From an uncultured Spirochaetales bacterium (lineage in GTDB: Bacteria > Spirochaetota > Spirochaetia > Sphaerochaetales > Sphaerochaetaceae): a DNA stretch of 32,290 nucleotides. Below are positions 7,970 to 15,160 of the stretch, one piece after another. The stretch covers positions 1-32,290 of the forward strand of contig CAKQRI010000023.1 of the NCBI GenBank assembly GCA_934271365.1. Reading direction: 5' to 3'. The translations under genes were made by a program, and so were the position numbers. How positions within the stretch are numbered: the first letter of the stretch is position 1; each line of letters begins with the position of its first letter. Below the pieces are notes generated by a model that was given only the letters and a program-made list of their open reading frames with translations, had not been told where the DNA came from and did not search any database.

Positions 7970-8668
7970 ATGAGAAGAATAATTATGGTATCTGGCACAG
8001 CTGCTGCTGGAAAGACATCTATGCTTATGCATGTTATACCGCTTCTGATAGATGAAGGGATAAAGCCTGCTGTTGCAAAGATGGACTGCTTTGAAAGCGG
8101 AGATAAGGATATGTTTTCATCAATTGGCATTCCATCTGTTCTTGGTCTAAGCGGTGATATATGCCCAGATCACTTTCTTGTGTCAAATCTTCCAGAGCTC
8201 TGGAACTGGGCAGAGAGAAAGGATGCTGATTATCTATTCATTGAGAGTGCTGGATTATGTCATAGGTGTTCGCCGATTACTGAGAAATCTGCTGCAATAG
8301 CTGTGATAGATGCGACAGCGAATGCCTTCTCTCCTGGACGCATGGGACCAATTGTTACAGGCTCCGATCTTATAGTCCTATCAAAATGCGATCTGATATC
8401 ACAGGCTGAAAGGGAAATCCTGATGTATAGGCTTAAGAAAATCAATCCAAGGGTCCAGATAATAGCTTTTGATGGCAGGGAGGGGTATGGAAGTGACAGG
8501 GTAAGGGATTATATTCTCCAGCTTCCTTCAATAGATAGCTACGAGAATGATACCCTTCGCCACTCTATGCCTAGCGGTGTCTGCTCGTACTGTGTGGGGG
8601 AGAGAAGAGTTGGATCAGCGTTCCAGCTCGGAGTTGTCGGAAAGATTGATTTCGGGAGTGATTCATGA
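7970..8668 (+). CDS. G3E-like (CobW/HypB/UreG type) GTPase
   Basis: A 232-residue P-loop GTPase, predicted cytosolic. The P-loop GTAAAGKTS lies at residues 9-17 directly after strand RIIMVS; ESAGLCHRC (92-100) resembles the E-x-(S/T)-GL-x-P motif of CobW/HypB proteins but carries a CxxC; the base-recognition motif is SKCD (138-141) in place of NKxD. A second CxxC (Cys205, Cys208: CSYC) with GERRVG follows near the C-terminus. G3E GTPases insert or deliver metals (Ni, Co, Zn), and the paired cysteines suit metal handling; the actual metal is unknown. ATG 7970 has no Shine-Dalgarno sequence; ATG 7985 has GAGAAG upstream but would remove most of the strand before the P-loop. First gene of a six-gene operon. 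Confidence 0.8.
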   Translation: MRRIIMVSGTAAAGKTSMLMHVIPLLIDEGIKPAVAKMDCFESGDKDMFSSIGIPSVLGLSGDICPDHFLVSNLPELWNWAERKDADYLFIESAGLCHRCSPITEKSAAIAVIDATANAFSPGRMGPIVTGSDLIVLSKCDLISQAEREILMYRLKKINPRVQIIAFDGREGYGSDRVRDYILQLPSIDSYENDTLRHSMPSGVCSYCVGERRVGSAFQLGVVGKIDFGSDS

Positions 8669-9420
8669 AAGAGCTTACTATACTTCCTGGTACTGATAAG
8701 AAAGGCCAAAAAGAAAATTTTGATATGATTTCTTTTCATTTAGGAGAGCTCTGGGCTATTGTTGGGCCAACAGGTTCAGGGAAAAGCCGTTTCATAAAAG
8801 ACATAGAGATGCTAGTCTCTGGAGACTCGGTCACAAAGCGCCATGTTTTAATTGATGGTCAGAACCTGGCCAAAGATGAGAAAAACATGGCTATGGAATC
8901 ACTTATCGCCCACCTTGGACAGAACATGAGATTCATTCTGGATTTATCTGTAGGGGAGTTCCTTCATTTCCATGGAGAAGCAAATGGTAAGTCTGTTATT
9001 GATGATGAGAAGATAATAGCATCTGCATCTCAGATATCTGGGGAGCCTTTTGATCTGTCAGCTTCTCTTTCTGCGCTCTCAGGAGGTCAGAGCAGGGCTC
9101 TGATGGTTGCTGATATTGCATATCTCTCAGACCGTCCGATTGTCCTGATTGATGAGATAGAGAATGCTGGTATAGATAAAACCGCTGCTCTTGAGCTTCT
9201 GATCAGAAAAGGCAAGCTCGTATTTCTTGTGACACATGATCCGCATACAGCTCTTATTGCAGATTCCAGGATTGCGATACGAGAAGGGGCTGTTATATCT
9301 GTCAGAAAGAAAAGCAAGGAAGAAAATGATGTTTTCGGAATTCTTGATGAGATATATAGAAAAGAACAGCAGCTTAGGCTGAAGATGAGAAAGGGAGAGG
9401 AGCTTGTATGGAGAGAGTAA
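8665..9420 (+). CDS. ABC-type ATPase without a partner permease
   Basis: A 251-residue ABC ATPase: Walker A GPTGSGKS (34-41), Q-loop-like HLGQNMRF (83-90), signature LSGGQ (138-142), Walker B IVLIDE (159-164) and switch His191 (VTHD). It starts in an ATGA overlap with the GTPase. The C-terminal 40 residues form a charged, probably coiled helix (RKKSKEEND...EQQLRLKMRKGEE). No transmembrane protein of an ABC permease type is in the operon, so it may either use a remote permease or act as a soluble motor with the GTPase and the binding-protein-like product. The function is not assigned. Confidence 0.85.
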   Translation: MKELTILPGTDKKGQKENFDMISFHLGELWAIVGPTGSGKSRFIKDIEMLVSGDSVTKRHVLIDGQNLAKDEKNMAMESLIAHLGQNMRFILDLSVGEFLHFHGEANGKSVIDDEKIIASASQISGEPFDLSASLSALSGGQSRALMVADIAYLSDRPIVLIDEIENAGIDKTAALELLIRKGKLVFLVTHDPHTALIADSRIAIREGAVISVRKKSKEENDVFGILDEIYRKEQQLRLKMRKGEELVWRE

Positions 9421-10322
9421 GACTTTACTGGAGCAATATATGCGTGCTTAATAAAAGCGAAGTCATATTTTTAGATAGGATAAAAAGAGAGCTATCTAAG
9501 GATGGCGTCGATCTTGATATAAAGTATTTCGGTCTTGGCTATCATTGTCATATGGCTGAATATCTCTTTGATAAGGATTCAGATCTCCCTGATATGATTC
9601 TATCAACAGACCTTGAAGTGTTTGAGGACAGGCGGATCTTCTCAAGATTTGAGGACTCATTATATGACGCCTCATCATGGCTCCAGCTGAAGAATACACA
9701 GCCGGTCAAGGCTATATCTAGAGATCCAAGGCTTCTTCCTTATCTTGCAATTCCGCTGATGTTCTTCTCAAAGGAGAAGCAGATTATGTCTCTTTATGAT
9801 GCTGCATCAAGTGATATCGCTTTTGGTGGGATTGATAATTCTGCAGCAAAAAGTGTTGTGAAGACAATCTGGTCATTATATGGAAAAGAGAAGGCAGAAG
9901 AGCTGCTGAGGAATGCGTCTGTTCTTCCGATGCCTATTGCTGCATTTCAGAGAACGAGGCTTGGACAGTCACATATTGGCATAATTCCTTCCATTTTTGC
10001 CTTAAGCGATGATTCTTTCTGCTCTTATATACCGGAAGAGGGAGCAATAGCCGTTCCTTCATATATAGCAGTAAGGAAGACAATATCAGAAGAAGCTGCA
10101 ATGAAGGTTGTTATGGCACTCAATTCTATTGATATCCTCTCAATGTACGTAGAAAAAGGAAAAATGATCACAGCTTATAAAAAATCACCGGAAGCTAACT
10201 GGTTTGAAAGAGTCAATGGCTCCCTTGCGCTTCCTTCTGCAGAATTCCTCTCCAGACTTGATCCAGAAGAGTTCTATAGCCTGTATTCCAAGTATATCCC
10301 ATGTGCAAAAGTGCTTAAGTAA
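9408..10322 (+). CDS. Substrate-binding-protein-like protein without signal peptide
   Basis: A 304-residue protein that starts MERVRLYWSNICVLNKSE, with no signal peptide or lipobox, so it is predicted to stay in the cytoplasm. The overall pattern (two alpha/beta lobes, DLPDMILSTDLEVFEDRR, then a second lobe with IGIIPSIFALSDD and GAIAVPSYIAVRKTISEEAAMKVV) resembles type 2 periplasmic binding proteins of the iron/thiamine kind; this is a fold-level impression. His46 and His48 with Cys47 (YHCHMAEYLF) could bind a metal. It overlaps the ATPase gene by 13 bases, so the products are probably made together. A leaderless binding protein beside a permease-less ATPase is unusual. Confidence 0.6.
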   Translation: MERVRLYWSNICVLNKSEVIFLDRIKRELSKDGVDLDIKYFGLGYHCHMAEYLFDKDSDLPDMILSTDLEVFEDRRIFSRFEDSLYDASSWLQLKNTQPVKAISRDPRLLPYLAIPLMFFSKEKQIMSLYDAASSDIAFGGIDNSAAKSVVKTIWSLYGKEKAEELLRNASVLPMPIAAFQRTRLGQSHIGIIPSIFALSDDSFCSYIPEEGAIAVPSYIAVRKTISEEAAMKVVMALNSIDILSMYVEKGKMITAYKKSPEANWFERVNGSLALPSAEFLSRLDPEEFYSLYSKYIPCAKVLK

Positions 10323-10386
10323 TGCTCTGGATTGAAATGCTTTCATTTTTACCTTAACCTATTGTTTCTGGAAAAGGGGATATGAA

Positions 10387-11445
10387 ATGAGAAAATACAG
10401 CATTTATATGATAATCAGTGCTCTGGTTATTTCTCTTGCAGTTACAGGATGCTCAAGGAAAGCAGAGCCGGAAGCTGCTGCAGAAGCAAAGGAAGAGCAG
10501 AAAGAGGAATATTTCTACTATGGTAAGACCGAAGGCCTGGTGATGAAGAAGCTTGTTGGCTCATTTAAGACTGCTTATGATAATGGCAGTCTGTTCCTTA
10601 ATGTTGGAAGCATTGCTCTTAATGATGAGGATACTCTTTTCCTTGGCTTTATTGAGGCTCTGCCTATTGATGTGACTCAGGATAATCTCAGAGTCTGCAC
10701 TTATGCAATCTTCTATTACACTCCGGATAAGAGCCTTACAGAAGAGGATGTTGCTGTCCTCAATGACCAGTTCGTAAATGATAGAGGCATTGTTGAGGAT
10801 AGCTTATGGAAGAATCTTACTATTGAGCCATTTACAACAGCTTCAGGCTGCACTATCTACCTTGATAAGAGCCTATCTAGAGAAAATAGCTACTATGGAG
10901 AGCTTACAGATGACGATAAGGTCCTCTTTGAATCAATGTGGCCAGATGTAGAGGCTCAGCTTGCAGAGATTGATATCAGGGAGCCTATGTTCCAGAATAT
11001 GGCTTCAAGCACAATATTCTCGACTACTGATTATGATGGAAAGGAAATTGACAGCACTATTTTCTCTGATGCAGATATCACAATGGTGAATATCTGGGCT
11101 TCATTCTGTTCTCCATGTATTGGAGAGATGCCAGAGCTCCAGAAGCTCAGTGATGCGATGAAGGATAAGGGCGTGCAGGTCATAACCATTCTCTTTGATG
11201 CGTCAGGCCTCTCTGATACAGAAGTCATTGAAGATGCGCATACCATAATGGAGCAGACAGGTGTGGATCTTCCTGTTCTTCTTGTGAATAACGAGATCAG
11301 AGCTATATTCCCTGTATCTGCATTCCCTACAAGCTTCATTGTTGATAGAAAAGGCAATATTGTCGGTACTCCTGTAATCGGTTCAAGAAGCAAGGATCTC
11401 TATGAAAAGTGGGTTCAGAGCGGACTTGATAGCCTCAGCAGATAA
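10387..11445 (+). CDS. TlpA-like thioredoxin-fold lipoprotein
   Basis: A 352-residue protein exported as a lipoprotein: basic start MRKYS, hydrophobic core, lipobox AVTGC (Cys22), then an acidic linker rich in Ala/Glu. Residues about 45-205 form a domain I do not recognise. Residues about 205-350 are a TlpA/ResA-type thioredoxin domain with active site WASFCSPC (Cys241, Cys244) and cis-Pro region AFPTSFIVDRKGNIVG. Such proteins reduce disulfides or haem-ligand cysteines outside the cytoplasm. It is followed at once by a CXXC peptide and a NapH-like 4Fe-4S membrane protein, an arrangement seen in anaerobes that may supply electrons to it. Confidence 0.88.
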   Translation: MRKYSIYMIISALVISLAVTGCSRKAEPEAAAEAKEEQKEEYFYYGKTEGLVMKKLVGSFKTAYDNGSLFLNVGSIALNDEDTLFLGFIEALPIDVTQDNLRVCTYAIFYYTPDKSLTEEDVAVLNDQFVNDRGIVEDSLWKNLTIEPFTTASGCTIYLDKSLSRENSYYGELTDDDKVLFESMWPDVEAQLAEIDIREPMFQNMASSTIFSTTDYDGKEIDSTIFSDADITMVNIWASFCSPCIGEMPELQKLSDAMKDKGVQVITILFDASGLSDTEVIEDAHTIMEQTGVDLPVLLVNNEIRAIFPVSAFPTSFIVDRKGNIVGTPVIGSRSKDLYEKWVQSGLDSLSR

Positions 11446-11446
11446 T

Positions 11447-11593
11447 ATGAAAAGCAGAGTGCAGCAAATCATCAGATATTCGATACTGGCTATCTCTATT
11501 TCTGGAATAATTATCGGAATATCTAGGGGAGAAGAGATGGTTGTTATGCGTAAGGCTGTGAATATCTGTCTGGAGTGTATCGGAATTGGCTGA
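11447..11593 (+). CDS. CD1871A-like CXXC-motif small membrane peptide
   Basis: A 48-residue product starting MKSRVQQIIRYS, with one hydrophobic helix (ILAISISGIIIGI), then RGEEMVVMRKAVN and the closing ICLECIGIG. The ending with its CLEC (CxxC) is the hallmark of the small CD1871A family of clostridial and other anaerobic genomes, typically encoded between a TlpA-like and a 4Fe-4S protein exactly as here. The ATG at 11447 follows the stop of the thioredoxin gene by one base, and the stop overlaps the next start by eight bases. Family naming is from memory; the function is unknown, with a thiol relay between its two neighbours an attractive inference. Confidence 0.75.
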   Translation: MKSRVQQIIRYSILAISISGIIIGISRGEEMVVMRKAVNICLECIGIG

Positions 11594-12458
11594 TAATAAT
11601 GAAAAGCTGAAAAGGCATAAGAGGCTACGTAAGGCTGTTCAGGCACTTGCAGCTATAATTCAGAACTCCAGATTAGCAGGAATAGGCAAGAGCCTTATAT
11701 ATACAGGTCCACTGAAGAAATTCTGCGTTCCCGGAATGAATTGCTATAGCTGTCCGCTTGCACTATATGCATGCCCAATCGGAGCTGTCCAGGCAACAAT
11801 CGGAAGCAGAAAGAAGTTTCCTTTCTATGTTCTTGGATATCTTGCTCTGATTGGTATATTATTCGGGCGCTTTGTCTGTGGCTGGCTCTGCATTTTCGGT
11901 CTTATCCAGGAACTTCTGTATAAGATACCTGTACCTAAAATCAATGTTCCAAAAAAGCTGGATAAAGCGCTGAGATGGCTGAAATATATAATTCTTGTGC
12001 TTTTCGTTTTTTTGCTGCCAGCTTTTCTGAAGGTGAATAATGGGCTTTCTTCTGTCCCATACTTCTGCAAATTGATATGTCCTGTAGGAATGCTTGAAGG
12101 AGGTATCCCGCTTGCTGCTATCAATGAGGGGATAAGAGAGCAGATAGGATTCCTGTACCGTTGGAAGTTTGCGATTCTTGCTTTTATCCTGATTTTATCC
12201 ATGTTCATCAATAGACCATTCTGCAAATATATCTGTCCACTTGGGGCATTTTATGGAATATTCCAGAAATTCAGCTTCCTGAAGCTTGAGGTTGATAGAT
12301 CAGAATGCGTCAGCTGTGGAAAGTGTGCAAGAGAGTGCCATATGAATGTGGATGTTATCAATAATCCCAATAGTGCAGAATGCATAAGGTGTGGTGAATG
12401 TGTTAAAAGCTGTCCATCTAATGCTATACATTTCAGCGTCAAAAAGGGTGATGCTTAG
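11586..12458 (+). CDS. NapH/YccM-like 4Fe-4S membrane protein
   Basis: A 290-residue polytopic protein. An N-terminal cysteine cluster (Cys47, Cys53, Cys56, Cys63: CVPG..CYSCPLALYACPIGA) is followed by membrane helices bearing the CGWLC (98-102) and CKYICPLGA motifs typical of the NapH/NosR/RdxA group. The C-terminal ferredoxin domain has two cysteine sets, CVSCGKCARECHMN and CIRCGECVKSCPSN. It probably passes electrons from cytosol to exported partners, here the TlpA-like lipoprotein. The start is TTG 11586, supported by GGAG ten bases upstream and by overlap with the preceding peptide gene. Last gene of the operon that begins at 7970. Confidence 0.88.
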   Translation: MADNNEKLKRHKRLRKAVQALAAIIQNSRLAGIGKSLIYTGPLKKFCVPGMNCYSCPLALYACPIGAVQATIGSRKKFPFYVLGYLALIGILFGRFVCGWLCIFGLIQELLYKIPVPKINVPKKLDKALRWLKYIILVLFVFLLPAFLKVNNGLSSVPYFCKLICPVGMLEGGIPLAAINEGIREQIGFLYRWKFAILAFILILSMFINRPFCKYICPLGAFYGIFQKFSFLKLEVDRSECVSCGKCARECHMNVDVINNPNSAECIRCGECVKSCPSNAIHFSVKKGDA

Positions 12459-12468
12459 AGAATCACCC
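12441..12468 (-). terminator. Terminator of the minus-strand envelope operon
   Basis: On the minus strand GGGTGAT (12462-12468) pairs with ATCACCC (12446-12452) across a nine-base loop and runs into TTTTT. It lies inside the last codons of the converging 4Fe-4S gene. Confidence 0.65.
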
Positions 12469-12491
12469 TCATATAACGGAAGAAAGCAGAG

Positions 12492-13010
12492 TCAGTATCT
12501 GAATCCTATTGATATAGCAGGAGATGCATGGAATTCACCTGAGAAAGCCGTATCCCCTGTATTCATATCTACAGAAAGCATGTCATATCCAAGCTTGCAG
12601 CCTATTAAAAGCGCAATCATATCATTCATGTAGTATGTTGCGCCGATATAACCACCGACTCCAAGCTGGAATTCATTTCTGCTATTGAACCATACCCCTG
12701 ATGCAGAGAGGCCGAATGCAGCATCAATTGACATCGGGACATTTTCAATCATGTATCTGTAGATTGGAGCTGCCATCAGGCTGATTGTCATATCAGCCCC
12801 ATCGATGAAATTGAAATCGGCATTTGTGCTGATGTAGTAGCCAAGTGTGAAATCATTTACATAGCCAAAGTTATCAATTGTCATACCACCTAAATTCTTT
12901 CCGTCTCTGTACTCGTAGTTCAGCCCTGTAGATGTAAGTCCATCAAAAGTTCCTGCATAGATTGATAAAGCCATGCAGATCATTGCTAGTACCAATAAGG
13001 TCTTCTTCAT
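12492..13010 (-). CDS. Exported outer-membrane beta-barrel-like protein
   Basis: A 172-residue protein with a Sec signal peptide (MKKTLLVLAMICMALSIYAG, cleavage probably after YAG). The mature part alternates polar and aromatic residues in short strands (GLNYEYRDG, DFTLGYYIS, YIGATYYMND) and ends in SIGFRY, an aromatic C-terminus typical of outer membrane barrels, so an eight-stranded barrel is likely. It lacks specific motifs. AGGAGA precedes the ATG and overlaps the end of the 68-residue gene; the two are in one operon, and the terminator lies just downstream. Confidence 0.7.
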   Translation of the reverse strand: MKKTLLVLAMICMALSIYAGTFDGLTSTGLNYEYRDGKNLGGMTIDNFGYVNDFTLGYYISTNADFNFIDGADMTISLMAAPIYRYMIENVPMSIDAAFGLSASGVWFNSRNEFQLGVGGYIGATYYMNDMIALLIGCKLGYDMLSVDMNTGDTAFSGEFHASPAISIGFRY

Positions 13011-13013
13011 ATT

Positions 13014-13220
13014 TCAATTCTCCTTATATTTATTGGCTTGGTTATTAAGCCTTTGTTTTGCATCCTCTAAAGATTCACCTTCTCTTATCAGATATCTTTC
13101 TACAAAAGCATCCTCAATCTTGGTGTACCCATTTATGACGGTATCCTCGATTTTTCCGAATCCTCTAGTAATCGTATTCTCAATTTTCTTATTTGCTTCA
13201 ATCAGCTTTGATTTTTTCAT
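13014..13220 (-). CDS. Small conserved protein with three 11-residue repeats
   Basis: A 68-residue hydrophilic product. Three tandem 11-residue units are visible: KIENTITRGFG, KIEDTVINGYT and KIEDAFVERYL, giving an amphipathic helix pattern that could lie on a membrane or form a coiled coil, followed by REGESLEDAKQRLNNQ. Similar peptides occur in gut Firmicutes, but no function is known to me. AAAGGAA supports the start. The first 23 bases overlap the membrane-protein gene at 13198 and the next gene begins three bases after the stop. Confidence 0.7.
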   Translation of the reverse strand: MKKSKLIEANKKIENTITRGFGKIEDTVINGYTKIEDAFVERYLIREGESLEDAKQRLNNQANKYKEN

Positions 13221-13863
13221 GCTTTATTCCTTTTCTGATCATCAGAATCCCAAGTGCTGCAATGAGCATGGATACTGCTGTTGATGTGATTATGTTCATT
13301 AATAGTTCAGCGGTGCTTCCATTCTCTGATGAGAACGTTACAAGCATGGAACGCTGCATAGTGAAAACAGATACAGCTGTTTCTGTCCAGTTTATCGCTT
13401 TGATTGCCGTGATTGCAGGATATGCTGCATATTTGTCCTTCACAAAATCCCTGATTACAATCATTGTTATCTTTAGAAAGACATAAGTTGCGATTGCAAT
13501 CATCACTATTTCGCTGTGCTTCTGTATGTGCTTCTGTGCTAGTGTTATAGCAGTGACAAATGATAGTGCTATATCAAGGAGTATCAGCAAGATCCCAGTT
13601 GATATGAAAGTCACTTTTATCTCCTTATCACTATTATCTGTTTTCATGTTTCTTGAAACTGCGGAGAACTTCATTAAGGCAAGAATCAGATAAAAGAAGA
13701 AAAGAGCGAGAAACCATAATGATTTATCAGCTATTGCAATAATGAGTTCAATAGTGCATAGACTTGCATTCAGTAAAAATGATGCAGATGCTGTTATTAT
13801 GATTCTTGGAGTATTAACAATCCTTTTTGGAAGGGCTTTCTCCATGACTGCTTTAATATTCAC
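13198..13863 (-). CDS. Polytopic membrane protein of unknown function
   Basis: A 221-residue protein with about six hydrophobic segments (for example FLLNASLCTIELIIAIA, SLWFLALFFFYLILALM, TFISTGILLILLDIALSFV) and charged loops. It starts at GTG 13863 within a GTGA overlap with the preceding gene, with AAAGGA upstream, and is therefore translationally coupled. I do not recognise a named family. It always reads together here with a second membrane protein and a repeat peptide, under a divergent TetR regulator, so an envelope-stress or efflux-related role is possible but not shown. Confidence 0.7.
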   Translation of the reverse strand: MNIKAVMEKALPKRIVNTPRIIITASASFLLNASLCTIELIIAIADKSLWFLALFFFYLILALMKFSAVSRNMKTDNSDKEIKVTFISTGILLILLDIALSFVTAITLAQKHIQKHSEIVMIAIATYVFLKITMIVIRDFVKDKYAAYPAITAIKAINWTETAVSVFTMQRSMLVTFSSENGSTAELLMNIITSTAVSMLIAALGILMIRKGIKHEKIKAD

Positions 13864-14231
13864 TCTTTAATTCCTTTTAGGATAGGAATAAGGCTTAGTA
13901 GTATTGCTATGCCTGCAAGTGATATCACAATCCCTGCAGAAATCTTATCCCAGAGCATTGAAAAGCACATGCCAACACCAAAAACAAGTATTCCTATAGT
14001 TCCTGCAATAAATGCGGAGAGCTGCCGGATTGATAGCTTTAGGCTTTTCTTCCCAGAAAGCTTCCTCCAGATTATCAATGTGGTAAGTGCCAGAACCAGA
14101 CCAGAAATCCCCATTGCTATTCCAAAGTTAAATGACCCAAATTCAGGGGCTAGAACTGAACACATCCCAATAGCAAATAGGAAGAAGCTTGCTATCCATA
14201 AGATTAATGCTATGTAATCTTTTCTTCTCAT
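13860..14231 (-). CDS. Small membrane protein, first gene of the TetR-divergent operon
   Basis: A 123-residue product with four predicted helices: LILWIASFFLFAIGM, FGIAMGISGLVLALTTLII, LSAFIAGTIGILVFGVGMCF and SAGIVISLAGIAILLSLI. The N-terminus MRRKDY and the loop WRKLSGKKSLKL are cytoplasmic by the positive-inside rule. No named family recognised. It heads the four-gene set 14231-12492 and faces the TetR gene across a 114-base region that contains a candidate operator. Confidence 0.7.
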   Translation of the reverse strand: MRRKDYIALILWIASFFLFAIGMCSVLAPEFGSFNFGIAMGISGLVLALTTLIIWRKLSGKKSLKLSIRQLSAFIAGTIGILVFGVGMCFSMLWDKISAGIVISLAGIAILLSLIPILKGIKE

Positions 14232-14249
14232 TTTTTTAACCTTTATTAA

Positions 14250-14262
14250 AACAACAGTTGTT
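14250..14262. promoter_or_regulatory. Putative TetR operator
   Basis: Perfect palindrome AACAAC-A-GTTGTT in the region between the divergent TetR and membrane-protein genes, 19 bases upstream of the latter's start. Position and symmetry fit autoregulation by the TetR product. Confidence 0.45.
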
Positions 14263-14345
14263 CATTTATTACACATATATTATGCTAGCTATGTTAATGA
14301 AAACAATCATCAAAAGATAAACAAGTGTTGAGATAAAGGATAATA

Positions 14346-14888
14346 ATGAATACTCCGAACAATAAGAGAAGAAGAGAATCAGTAGATAGAATAGAGAAGG
14401 TTTTTTTGAATCTCATACAGAAAAATAATCTTGATGAGATAAATGTCTCTGATATATGTAAGAAAGCAGAGATTAATAGAACAACATTCTATGCAAATTA
14501 TGATGATATTCATGCCCTTGCAGACTCGATAAAGCTCAAGCTTGAGAATGATATGAAGAATATTGTCTATAATGATGAGCTTACCAAAGGCTACAACAGC
14601 AATGATTACCTTAAGCTATTCAGATATATAAAAGATAATCAGATATTCTTTAAAACGTATTTTAAACTTGGCTATGATAATGAATATAAAATATTCATTT
14701 ATGATCAGAGGCTTGCACTAGAGCATTTTGATAACAGATTCATTGAATACCATATGGAGTTCTTCCGAGCAGGCCTGAATAAGATAATAAAGATGTGGCT
14801 TGATAATGGCTGTAAAGAAAGCCCTGAGGATATGAATGAGATTATTTGCAGTGAATATAGAGGCAGAAAATCATACATTACCTTCTGA
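14346..14888 (+). CDS. TetR/AcrR family transcriptional regulator
   Basis: A 180-residue regulator with the TetR N-terminal DNA-binding domain: RRRESVDRIEKVFLNLIQKN, then the helix-turn-helix INVSDICKKAEINRTTFYANYDDIHAL. The C-terminal ligand domain is helical and not assignable. AAAGGA lies upstream of the ATG. It is divergent from the envelope operon 14231-12492 and probably represses it. The gene is intact, unlike everything in the following 5 kb. Confidence 0.9.
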   Translation: MNTPNNKRRRESVDRIEKVFLNLIQKNNLDEINVSDICKKAEINRTTFYANYDDIHALADSIKLKLENDMKNIVYNDELTKGYNSNDYLKLFRYIKDNQIFFKTYFKLGYDNEYKIFIYDQRLALEHFDNRFIEYHMEFFRAGLNKIIKMWLDNGCKESPEDMNEIICSEYRGRKSYITF

Positions 14889-14929
14889 AAGACACTTTAA
14901 AAATGTAATAGAGTAGTGGGAGTACAGTA

Positions 14930-15160
14930 TCAGCAATATGACTCTTTTATGCTGTAGATGAGCTTCCTTGCTGCAATGCTGCTGTGCTGAGCTCTGTCTT
15001 CTAGCAGCACTATATCGCGCCTGGGTGTTATGTCCACATCAATCCTGATAAGGCTTCCATCTTCAATTCCATGTCTTGCCATGAACTCTGGGATGAATGC
15101 TATTCCTTCCCCTGTTCTGACAAGAGGAAGGATCTGGCTGTAATTGGAGACACCGATTCC
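14930..15160 (-). pseudogene. LysR-family regulator, C-terminal remnant only
   Basis: The minus strand encodes the end of a LysR substrate-binding domain: GIGVSNYSQILPLVRTGEGI, AFIPEFMARHGIEDG, DITPRRDIVLLEDRAQHSS and the final helix IAARKLIYSIKESY. About 75 residues remain of a family length near 300. Upstream of about 15160 the frame continues only as antisense of the SLC13 permease (low-complexity cysteine/histidine-rich residues), so the helix-turn-helix half and the gene start have been deleted. Confidence 0.8.

Noticed and set aside
8260..8445. Antisense frames within the GTPase and ABC genes
   Set aside because: They are shadows of strongly supported coding frames with no ribosome sites of their own.
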